NCBI GenBank assembly: GCA_023151115.1
Contig: JAKLJP010000008.1
Span: 183,966-247,965 of the forward strand
Origin: Anaerolineae bacterium
Lineage (GTDB): Bacteria; Chloroflexota; Anaerolineae; 4572-78; J111
Length of the DNA: 64,000 bases
Reading direction: 5' to 3'
Shown here: positions 43,053-50,234 of the stretch, piece after piece
Layout: each line of letters starts with the position of its first letter
How positions within the stretch are numbered: position 1 is the first letter of the stretch
The notes under the pieces: generated by a model
Databases searched by the model: none
What the model was told of the DNA's origin: nothing
Seen by the model: the letters and a program-made list of their open reading frames with translations, nothing else
Position numbers and translations under genes: made by a program

Positions 43053-43443
43053 GGTCAAAAGAGGGTAGGTACAGAATTGTATAAATTCGTCATGATTTAA
43101 CGTGCCAGTTCCCATCTGTCATTTCGAGCGCCAGCGAGAAATCTTGGTCCTTGCCTGGAAGTTTAGGTAACGGTGAAGAAGATTCCTCCCTCCGGTCGGA
43201 ATGACACGACTTTTTCAGAGGTATCTGCTCGCTTTGATTTCGTTACGGACTAATGCCAAGCTGTTCTAAATCGTTGCAGTTTCGTTGCATCCAGGTGGCA
43301 GTTTCGCTGCAACCGCACGCTATACTGAGACCAATCTATTATAGTGTAATTCGTTAGCCCTGTGAAATTAGCTAGAAAGCTGAATACCAGGCCCCAACGA
43401 GTTATTAGTTAGCAAAAAAGTATTTTAGCAAACAGGAGAAAAA
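43053..43443. other. Spacer with family C copy C3 and direct repeats
   Basis: Family C copy C3 lies at 43116-43208 (ends CTGTCATTTCGAG and CGGTCGGAATGACACG). Its left flank from 43071 matches the left flank of C1. At 43272-43315 two related words, GTTGCAGTTTCGTTGCA and GGCAGTTTCGCTGCAAC, stand in tandem upstream of the next gene and could be operator sites. No good promoter pair was found. Confidence 0.5.
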
Positions 43444-44898
43444 ATGGATACCTTTGCTTTAACCACTGAACAAACTGCTCAACACTTCGCCTTTGTGGAA
43501 TTGAATAGCATCCATGAATATCAAGCCAGGCTGCAAGGCGAGCTGGTCCGTCGCGGCGATGCAGCCTACGACGAAGCGCGAGTCGTCTGGAATGGCATGG
43601 TTGACCGCTACCCGGCCCTGATCGCTCGCTGCGCCAGTGTGGCCGACGTGGTTGCCTCGGTCAATTTTGCCCGCCAGAACGACCTGGTGGTGGCAGTGCG
43701 CGGCGGCGGGCACAATGCAGCCGGTCACGCCACCTGCGATGATGGATTGGTGATTGACCTGTCGCCGCTGAGACAAATTAGCGTTGACCCTGTCCGGCAG
43801 ATTGTCCGGGCGGGTGGCGGCGCCACCATTGCTGATCTGGATGCCGCCACCCAACAGTACGGCCTGGTCGTGCCGATGGGCGTTGTCTCTCAAACGGGCA
43901 TCGCCGGCTTGACTCTGGGCGGCGGCTTTGGCTGGCTGCGCAATAAATACGGCCTGAGTTGCGATAACCTGATTGCCGCCGAGGTCGTCACCGACGAGGG
44001 CCGGGTGATCCGGGCCAGCGAGACCGAGAACCGTGATCTGCTGTGGGGGCTGCGGGGCGGCGGCGGCAATTTTGGCATCGTCACTACCTTTGAATTTCGC
44101 GCTTACCCGCTCGGTCCCGACGTGGCCTTTACCTTTATCGCTTACAGCGGCGAAGGCGAGCAGATGAAAAAGTCTATCGAGTACTATCGCGATTATGTTA
44201 GCGCTGCACCCGATGAGGTCAGCGTCCTCTGGGGTGCGGGGATGGTACCGGCTGGACACCCGGTCTTTCCGGTGGAAGCGCATGGCCGCTCGTTTGTACT
44301 GTTCGGGGCTATGTATGCCGGTTCACCCGCGGACGGTCAGCACGTGATGCAGCCGCTCCGGGACTTTGGCCAACCTTTGCTGGACTTTAGCGGAGTAATG
44401 CCTTATGTCCAGGCGCAAAAAGTCTTTGATGCCGATTACCCGGCCGGCTGGCGTCGTTACTGGAAATCGCTCAATCTCAACCGGCTGGAGGACGCCGCGA
44501 TTGAGCGCATCGTCAGCCACGCCCGCCGGCAACCGTCACCCTTCAGCACCGTTGCCCTGTGGCACATTGCTGGGGCGGTGAAACGCGTGGGGACCGATGA
44601 GAGTGCCTTCAATGGCCGGCAGGCGGCCCACTTGCTCAGCCCTGAAGCGAACTGGACAAACCCCGCCGATGACGAGGCTAACCTGGCCTGGCTGCGCAAC
44701 CTCAGCGCCGATATGGAGGAGTTCTCCGACGGCAGCCGCTATCTCAACTTTCCCGGCTTCCAGGAAGAGGGTGATGAGATGATACGCCGCTCTTTTGGCA
44801 ACCAATATAGCCGCTTGGCGGCGCTCAAGCAGAAATACGACCCGACCAATTTCTTCAGCTTGAACCAAAACATCAAACCGGCCAACGGTATTCTTTAG
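43444..44898 (+). CDS. FAD-linked oxidase, berberine-bridge-enzyme-like
   Basis: A 484-residue flavoenzyme of the PCMH/FAD_binding_4 fold with a C-terminal BBE segment. Visible are the FAD-binding VVAVRGGGHNAAGHATCDDGLVIDLSPL, the 8-alpha His in GGHN, the second GVVSQTGIAGLTLGGGFGWLRNKYGLSCDNL with an SxxxC-like GLSCDNL cysteine for a second flavin link, and the C-terminal YDPTNFFSLNQNIKPA. Such enzymes oxidise sugars, alcohols or aromatic natural products with oxygen. There is no signal peptide, so it acts in the cytosol. Start ATG after AGGAGA. Confidence 0.9.
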   Translation: MDTFALTTEQTAQHFAFVELNSIHEYQARLQGELVRRGDAAYDEARVVWNGMVDRYPALIARCASVADVVASVNFARQNDLVVAVRGGGHNAAGHATCDDGLVIDLSPLRQISVDPVRQIVRAGGGATIADLDAATQQYGLVVPMGVVSQTGIAGLTLGGGFGWLRNKYGLSCDNLIAAEVVTDEGRVIRASETENRDLLWGLRGGGGNFGIVTTFEFRAYPLGPDVAFTFIAYSGEGEQMKKSIEYYRDYVSAAPDEVSVLWGAGMVPAGHPVFPVEAHGRSFVLFGAMYAGSPADGQHVMQPLRDFGQPLLDFSGVMPYVQAQKVFDADYPAGWRRYWKSLNLNRLEDAAIERIVSHARRQPSPFSTVALWHIAGAVKRVGTDESAFNGRQAAHLLSPEANWTNPADDEANLAWLRNLSADMEEFSDGSRYLNFPGFQEEGDEMIRRSFGNQYSRLAALKQKYDPTNFFSLNQNIKPANGIL

Positions 44899-44918
44899 AC
44901 TCGTATTGCGTGTTGCGT

Positions 44919-45054
44919 ATTACCTCGTTCCTAAACTCAGTAGATCCAATTTTTCACCGTAGTGGGCGCATCCCTATGCGTCAGCGGGCGGCATAGGGAT
45001 GCCACCCTACGGAAATTTGGATTTACTGAAACTCAGTTTGGGAACGAGGTAAAT
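44919..45054. repeat. Family E palindrome interrupted by family A copy A5
   Basis: Arms ATTACCTCGTTCCTAAACT (44919-44937) and CAGTTTGGGAACGAGGTAAAT (right side, to 45054) form a family E palindrome. Between them is a 91-bp family A element (44938-45028, ends CAGTAGATCC and GGATTTACTG), with the target AAACT duplicated at 44933-44937 and 45029-45033. The insertion event is therefore readable base by base. Confidence 0.92.
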
Positions 45055-45096
45055 TAGCCTGAAAGTGGGATGCCATGCCCGTTACTCAAATCGCGC

Positions 45097-46041
45097 TTAT
45101 TGATTTTTGGCTATCTGGGTGGTAATAACCTGCACCGCACCCGCTTCTATCAATGCCTGACCGATGGCAGCAGCTTGATCCGGCCAGGCCAGGGCAATCA
45201 TATTGCCGCCCCAGCCCGCCCCCGATAATTTTGCGCCCAAAGCCCCGGTCTCGCGGGCGGCTTCAATCAGACGGTCCAGGGCCGGGGAAGAAACGCCCAA
45301 TGTTTCCAGCAATTCCTGATTTTCGTTCATCAGCTCGCCGATAGCCATCTGGCCCAGGTTGCCCTGCTCGATGGCTGCGCGGGCCTGGTTGACAATAGCC
45401 CCCACCTCGTCAAAATAGCCTTCATACCTCTCCGGCTCCGCCTGCCAGCGGCGGCGCAAATCGCCTACTACGGTATGCGTGGGCGCGACAACGCCGGTAT
45501 CGCCCACTACCAGGGTCAACGGCTGGCTGACCCGCATGCGCTGAATAGGCCGGCCTTTGATAAAGTAGACCGGCTGCGCAAAGGCCACCACGGTGTTATC
45601 AATGCCCGAAGGCGTGCCGTGATAGAGCTTTTCAACCTCAAAAACCAGGGCCGATATCTCGGTTGGAGCCAAAGGTTGGTTGAAAAATTGGGCTATAGCC
45701 CGTGTTATGGCCGTCGAAATGGCCGCGCCGCTGCCCAGGCCCCGGCCCAGCGGAATGGTCGAGCTGATCTGGAGCGTCGCATCAGGCAGGTCTGCCTGAC
45801 CGAGCCGGCGCAGGGTGGCCTGAACAATCGCCGCCAGGGGGTCGTCGGGGCCGGCCTGGGCTAAGCTGTAATCCCGCCCCAGGTCGGGGGCGATGATACG
45901 GAAGCCGGTCCCTGGGTTGGCGGGAGAAAGCGTGGCTTTTGCCTGCAAGTCGGCTACAGGTACGGCAATGGCCGGCCGCCCGTAAACCACCGCGTGCTCG
46001 CCAAAGAGGATAATTTTGCCGGGAGCGGTCGCTTCGATCAT
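45097..46041 (-). CDS. mvk: Mevalonate kinase
   Basis: A 314-residue GHMP kinase that phosphorylates mevalonate in the mevalonate route to isoprenoids. GHMP motifs: N-terminal APGKIILFGEHAVVYGRPAIAVP, the ATP loop IPLGRGLGSGAAISTAITRA, the HGTPSGIDNTVV segment and the C-terminal GALGAKLSGAGWGGNMIAL. Length is typical for bacterial forms. Other pathway genes are not in the window, but several Chloroflexota use this route. Its start overlaps the stop of the upstream membrane-protein gene by four bases, implying translational coupling. Confidence 0.94.
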   Translation of the reverse strand: MIEATAPGKIILFGEHAVVYGRPAIAVPVADLQAKATLSPANPGTGFRIIAPDLGRDYSLAQAGPDDPLAAIVQATLRRLGQADLPDATLQISSTIPLGRGLGSGAAISTAITRAIAQFFNQPLAPTEISALVFEVEKLYHGTPSGIDNTVVAFAQPVYFIKGRPIQRMRVSQPLTLVVGDTGVVAPTHTVVGDLRRRWQAEPERYEGYFDEVGAIVNQARAAIEQGNLGQMAIGELMNENQELLETLGVSSPALDRLIEAARETGALGAKLSGAGWGGNMIALAWPDQAAAIGQALIEAGAVQVITTQIAKNQ

Positions 46042-47075
46042 AGGGGGTCGGGGGCCAGGGGCCGCAGGTCGGGGTTATTGGGCGTCTGATTACTGATAAC
46101 TGACATCTGATTACTGGCTTCTGTTTTCTGCAATTCAAGGTAAGTCAAGGTCCAGACGGTGGATTGGTAGATGAGAAAGAACCCGGTCGCGGCGCTGTTG
46201 AGGATAATAATCGCCAGCAGGGCCAGCGGCACGCCGGCAATCAGCGCGCCCCAGCCGGATTGGGAAATCAAATAGACTAATCCGGCGGGAATGCCGCCAA
46301 GCAGCGCGGCTACAATCAACGATATTGGCAGCACTACAATCAGCGCAACAATACCCCAGGCAAAGCCCACGCCGACCATTAACAGCCACATAATAGCCAC
46401 ATCCTTCAGGCGGCCTCTGATAAGGGTCACCGCTTCGCGCAGGCTGTCAATAACCCCGCGTTCGGCCAGGGCAATACGCCGCCAGGCCATTTCCTGGATC
46501 GGGGCAATAATAACGCTGATGATGAACAGCAGCACGCCGACCAGCAGACAGGAGAAAATGGTCAGGACAACCCCCAACACGGTCGAGGCGGTTTCATCGA
46601 GGATCAAGAGCAACAGCGGCGACAACGCCAGTAGAATCAGGCCAATGCTTAAAATGGCAAGGGGAAGCCCAATCAGCAAACCGAGCAGGAAAATTCGCCA
46701 GGCCCGATTTGACCAGCCAAAACGCCAGCCATCGCGCATGGTGACGGCGGCCGTCTCCTCGATCTGGCGGACCATGCCAAAGAGCGCGGTGCGGGTCACA
46801 TACTGCACCACCACGCCGACAATAGAGAGCAGCAAAATTAGGCACACAAAGGCGACGATGAGGGTGATGATGAGGTTGGGGTCAATTTCGGGCATGGAGG
46901 GCATATTTTCAAAATCGCCAAAATCTCCCTCTCCACCGCCGCCGCTGGGGAAATTGAAATTGCCGCCGCCGCTGCCCCCGCCCCCACACAAAGCCAGCAA
47001 AAACCCAAAAATCCACAAGGGCCGATAGCGCCAGGTAATGGTAAAGGCTCGCTTTAGAATATTGGTATGGTTCAC
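46038..47075 (-). CDS. Polytopic membrane protein of unknown function
   Basis: A 345-residue protein with about seven membrane helices (LWIFGFLLALCGGGGS; LIITLIVAFVCLILLLSIVGVVVQYV; IFLLGLLIGLPLAILSIGLILLAL; VLTIFSCLLVGVLLFIISVIIAPI and more), a Gly/Phe-rich first loop and a conserved-looking ERGVIDSLREAVTLIRGRLKDVAIMWL. It resembles the DUF4013 or glycerophosphoryl-diesterase membrane-domain kind of protein, but no family is certain. Its final 20 or so residues (NQMSVISNQTPNNPDLRPLAPDPL) are encoded by word-built repeat DNA. It is translated just upstream of mevalonate kinase, perhaps linking it to membrane lipids. Confidence 0.72.
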   Translation of the reverse strand: MNHTNILKRAFTITWRYRPLWIFGFLLALCGGGGSGGGNFNFPSGGGGEGDFGDFENMPSMPEIDPNLIITLIVAFVCLILLLSIVGVVVQYVTRTALFGMVRQIEETAAVTMRDGWRFGWSNRAWRIFLLGLLIGLPLAILSIGLILLALSPLLLLILDETASTVLGVVLTIFSCLLVGVLLFIISVIIAPIQEMAWRRIALAERGVIDSLREAVTLIRGRLKDVAIMWLLMVGVGFAWGIVALIVVLPISLIVAALLGGIPAGLVYLISQSGWGALIAGVPLALLAIIILNSAATGFFLIYQSTVWTLTYLELQKTEASNQMSVISNQTPNNPDLRPLAPDPL

Positions 47076-47186
47076 GCCTTGCTCCTGAAATGGCGACAGC
47101 GGGCAGGCTGTCCGCTGTTGAAAATGGCATGAGGATGTAACGAGCGTAAGCGCTATCTGCCGCCAGTCAATAGAGGCAGCGCCTCA

Positions 47187-47987
47187 TTACCGGCTGTCGG
47201 TACGGACGAAACCAGATTTTAACCAGCGCTTGGCGGTTTCACCGACGAGGCGGGCCGGGGTATTGCTCCTGACCTTCAGATAACGGTAGTAAAGCTGGCG
47301 GCCCCACCCCAACATCTGGAATTGTAGCTGGCTTGACCATGAGGGTGACATATTACCCCAGTCGGGCGGAAACTGATACCCCCACTTACGCATAAAGGGT
47401 CCAAAAATACGGTTGGCCTCAGCCCGAAGCGCGGGGGGATAGTAGCTCAAAAAGTCGCCCTCCCTGCTTTTAGTCGGATTGACCAGCGGCAGGGGGCGTT
47501 TTTGTTCCAGGCCAAGCCGTTTAAGGACTTCGCTAAAGTCTGCCTGAATATTTTCAAAGCGAATAATGTAATCAAACCGCCGATGAGCCAGACAGCTTAA
47601 ATTATCATACGGCAGTCTGTAGAATTGTCTAAAAAAGGTAGAAAAGTCGGGTTGAACCCTGGCAAACCATTGGTAGAAATCGGCGGTGTAATTGTCTATC
47701 CAGCCGCCTTGATTTTTTCGCTTTTTGGGGTTGGTAAACCTTTGGTAGGGATTGGTTTTAAAGTGAGTGTAAATACTTACCGCTTCGTCGAGAGGGTTGC
47801 GAATGGAAGAAAAAACAAAATACTTTTTTTCGTCGGGGCTGGCGGTGCGGAGAAATTCCAGGTAGTGAGCGTGCTTGTGTAAAATAGCCTGCCCTTCGTA
47901 ATTCTCAAGCAACTCAGCCCCAATGGCCGTTGAGCCGGCGTGGGGTAGTTGGATAAAGAGATAGCGATGGGTATGGCTGATGATCAT
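47187..47987 (-). CDS. Sulfotransferase-family protein
   Basis: A 266-residue PAPS-type sulfotransferase. The 5'-phosphosulfate loop is FIQLPHAGSTAIGAELL (a divergent PKTGTT-like motif) and the 3'-phosphate motif is FSSIRNPLDEAVSIYTHF. Later IIRFENIQADFSEVLKRLG matches the family. It should transfer sulfate to a carbohydrate or lipid hydroxyl. The ATG at 47987 starts directly before the first strand; an in-frame extension to 48104 looks non-coding. No sulfate activation genes are in the window. Sulfated surface sugars would fit the nearby glycosyltransferases. Confidence 0.85.
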   Translation of the reverse strand: MIISHTHRYLFIQLPHAGSTAIGAELLENYEGQAILHKHAHYLEFLRTASPDEKKYFVFSSIRNPLDEAVSIYTHFKTNPYQRFTNPKKRKNQGGWIDNYTADFYQWFARVQPDFSTFFRQFYRLPYDNLSCLAHRRFDYIIRFENIQADFSEVLKRLGLEQKRPLPLVNPTKSREGDFLSYYPPALRAEANRIFGPFMRKWGYQFPPDWGNMSPSWSSQLQFQMLGWGRQLYYRYLKVRSNTPARLVGETAKRWLKSGFVRTDSR

Positions 47988-48104
47988 GGCTGGCCTTGAG
48001 TACGCGGTAAACTCAGAAGTGTCCGAGCAATTTTCAAGAAGGCCATTTGTTAGCGGAAAGGGCAGGTATAATCTCTGGCTAAGTGAAACTAAGCCGCCTG
48101 TCAA

Positions 48105-48446
48105 TTAGGCAGCTTTTTCTTCGTCCGCACCAATCTCGTTGAGGTAGGTAAGCACTTCTTTGCGCGATTTTTCAAAGCGGCGCAGAAGCTGCTGGTCAGT
48201 ATCACGCAGAGCATTGATGGTACGCTGAGAACAGGCGGAGCAGCCCAGGGCTGCTTTATAGCTGCCCAGGTCACAATTGAGGCAATCGCACAATTTAATC
48301 ATCATGTGCGAGAAAGAGAGGGCCTCTTCGTGAGTTTCGGGCAGTACGGCAATGCGTTCCGTCAATTTGCGCCAATCATCACCCTTGAGTTTTTTCAGTC
48401 CACTAACGCGAGAATGGGGAAACAAAATTTCGCAACGAGAGTACAT
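48105..48446 (-). CDS. Small cysteine-rich helical protein
   Basis: A 113-residue protein without assigned family. It is mostly helical with a compact cysteine cluster CDCLNCDLGSYKAALGCSACSQR (CxCxxC...CxxC, about residues 53-73) that could bind zinc or an iron-sulfur cluster, then a charged helix (LLRRFEKSRKEVLTYLNEIGADEE). The N-terminal CEILFPHSRVSGLKKLKGDDW adds another Cys and His. No signal peptide. Start ATG with AGGA upstream. It lies between the sulfotransferase and tRNA-Lys. Confidence 0.6.
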   Translation of the reverse strand: MYSRCEILFPHSRVSGLKKLKGDDWRKLTERIAVLPETHEEALSFSHMMIKLCDCLNCDLGSYKAALGCSACSQRTINALRDTDQQLLRRFEKSRKEVLTYLNEIGADEEKAA

Positions 48447-48545
48447 ATTCCTACAATCCTTGAAACAAGAAATAAGAAATAAGAGGCAAATTACTTTCTC
48501 ATTTCTTATTTCTCATTTCTCATTTCTTATTTAAGGTTTTGTGAA

Positions 48546-48618
48546 TGAGCCGTGTGGGACTCGAACCCACGACCCATTGCTTAAAAGGCAATTGCTCTTC
48601 CGACTGAGCTAACGGCTC
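48546..48618 (-). tRNA. tRNA-Lys (anticodon TTT)
   Basis: On the minus strand a 73-nt cloverleaf: acceptor GAGCCGT/ACGGCTC with discriminator A, D arm TAGCTCAGTCGG, anticodon loop CTTTTAA closed by ATTGC/GCAAT, and T arm GTGGGTTCGAGTCCCAC. Anticodon TTT reads AAA and AAG. No CCA is encoded. A promoter lies 38 bp upstream. Confidence 0.97.
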
Positions 48619-48655
48619 ACGATACTTCTTGAGGATTTTGATTTTCCAAGCAGGA

Positions 48656-48684
48656 ATGGTAACACAGGCTAGTTTTCTTGTCAA
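48656..48684 (-). promoter_or_regulatory. Promoter of tRNA-Lys
   Basis: On the minus strand a perfect TTGACA (48679-48684), a 17-bp spacer and TACCAT (48656-48661), 37 bp before the tRNA. Confidence 0.75.
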
Positions 48685-48712
48685 TAGCTCTTTTGCTTTT
48701 TTAAGGTTAGCG

Positions 48713-48741
48713 TTGACAGGTTTTTCAGGGGGTGTTATAAT
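48713..48741 (+). promoter_or_regulatory. Perfect consensus promoter of the ATPase-cyclase operon
   Basis: TTGACA (48713-48718), exactly 17 bp, TATAAT (48736-48741). Both hexamers and the spacer match the sigma-70 optimum. The ATG at 48813 is 71 bp later with AGAAGGAC before it. It is divergent from the tRNA promoter 28 bp away. Confidence 0.88.
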
Positions 48742-48812
48742 TTGACATAGTTATTTAACATATTGATGAAACCTGCCGGATTTCAGGGGCGAAGTGAGGA
48801 GCCAAGAAGGAC

Positions 48813-50144
48813 ATGTCAGAGGAACATCATTATCCGGGGGCAGCCCGAAACTTTATTGAGGCTTATGCCAATACCAATTATCTGCGCCCGCTCAAGGGCA
48901 AAGATATGGAGTATTTTTATGTGAATCGGGGCATGCACTCGGAATTGAAGGCGCTGATGGGTGAGCTTGAAGCCGGCGCTCGAACTCCTGTCCCTAATAA
49001 TACCAAATTCTTGTTTGTCGGACACACCGGCTGCGGCAAAAGCACCGAACTTTCTTGCCTGGTCAATATCATCGAAACGGGTTCGGGCCGTTCAGATTTT
49101 TTAAGAAACCATTTTCTGGCAATTCAATATTCTGTCAGCGAAGTCGTCGGTCTTTACAATATCGAGTTTGTTGATATTGCCCTTTCGATTATTTTGGGCA
49201 TTTACCGCGAGATGGAGCGGCGAGGTTATGTGGTGGATGAGTCGCCGGCCCGGCGGGTTTATGATTGGCTTTATCAAAGCCAACCCCCCGCTGCTCAAGA
49301 AATGCCCCGACCCAGAGACTCGATTGGGTTGGACCTGGGGTTGGGCAGCCTGGTCCGCTTGATAGATGTCCGCCTCAAGAGTGAGGGCGAGATTCGCGAA
49401 GGTATTCGCGCCCGCATTCGCAAGTATATCCCCGAACTGATCAACTTAATCAACCAAATTCTCTACGAAGTGTCGGCCATCACCGGCAAAAATATCCTTT
49501 TAATCATTGATGATCTGGACAAGATTCAGCCGCTCGATGCCGCCCTCAATATTTTTAGAGAACACGTTAAAAGCCTGGCCTCGTTTGATTGTTTTGCTAT
49601 TTATACCGCCCCCATCTCCCTGCTATACGATCCAGCCCTAAAGCACCTGGGCCAATTTTTAGAGATTCATTACATGCCGATGTTCCGGGTACATACCAAA
49701 GAGGGCGCCCCGGAACCGACTGACTCTCCCTATGTAGCTATTCTGCGTGAAATTGTCTACCGCCGGGTTTCGCCCGATTTGTTTGATGAAGGGGTGGTTG
49801 AAGCGGCTATTAATATGACCGGCGGTGTTTTGCGGGAATTAATTCGGGTGATTCGCGGCTGCTGTGTTTACTGCGAGGAGTACGGCCTGAGCCGAATTAC
49901 CCATAATGTGCTCAACTTTCAAAAGAACAAACTCAAAAGCGAATATTATCGCATCCTGGAACATGATGATTACCAATGGTTGCAGCGGGTAAAGCAAACC
50001 AAAAACCGGGCTGATGTGAATATGCGCCACCTGGAATCCTTGTGCGTGTTGTACTACCCCAACGGCAAAGGCTGGTTTGATGTTCACCCAATTGTAACCG
50101 AACTCCTGGAAGATTGGGAAGCGGATGTTTGGAAACAAATATAG
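48813..50144 (+). CDS. AAA/STAND-type P-loop ATPase, partner of the NACHT-cyclase protein
   Basis: A 443-residue soluble ATPase. Walker A is FLFVGHTGCGKSTELSCLV (near residues 66-84) and Walker B is NILLIIDDLDKIQP (near 226-238). A sensor-like YTAPISLLYDP follows, and then a C-terminal winged-helix-like part (ESLCVLYYPNGKGWFDVHPIVTELLEDW). The N-terminus (YANTNYLRPLKGKDMEYFYVNRGMHSELKALM) is helical. Architecture resembles ORC/KAP-like or STAND switches that load or sense nucleic acid or protein ligands; the exact family is not certain. It heads a two-gene operon and should be read together with the next gene, 90 bp downstream. Confidence 0.8.
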   Translation: MSEEHHYPGAARNFIEAYANTNYLRPLKGKDMEYFYVNRGMHSELKALMGELEAGARTPVPNNTKFLFVGHTGCGKSTELSCLVNIIETGSGRSDFLRNHFLAIQYSVSEVVGLYNIEFVDIALSIILGIYREMERRGYVVDESPARRVYDWLYQSQPPAAQEMPRPRDSIGLDLGLGSLVRLIDVRLKSEGEIREGIRARIRKYIPELINLINQILYEVSAITGKNILLIIDDLDKIQPLDAALNIFREHVKSLASFDCFAIYTAPISLLYDPALKHLGQFLEIHYMPMFRVHTKEGAPEPTDSPYVAILREIVYRRVSPDLFDEGVVEAAINMTGGVLRELIRVIRGCCVYCEEYGLSRITHNVLNFQKNKLKSEYYRILEHDDYQWLQRVKQTKNRADVNMRHLESLCVLYYPNGKGWFDVHPIVTELLEDWEADVWKQI

Positions 50145-50154
50145 GCGCCTTAAA

Positions 50155-50222
50155 ATAAAGTGGATGTTTTTTGAAGAGATTGGAGATTCGAGATTCAAAT
50201 CTCCAATCTCCAATCTCCCCAC
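50155..50222. repeat. Word-built hairpin inside the ATPase-cyclase operon
   Basis: GAGATTGGAGATTCGAGATT is mirrored by AATCTCCAATCTCCAATCTC around TCAA. A stem of this size in the intercistronic RNA could lower or stabilise the second message. Confidence 0.65.
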
Positions 50223-50234
50223 TACGGAGTCGGT

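Noticed and set aside
43459..44283. A 274-residue minus-strand open frame
   Set aside because: Antisense to the FAD-linked oxidase, which has complete cofactor motifs.
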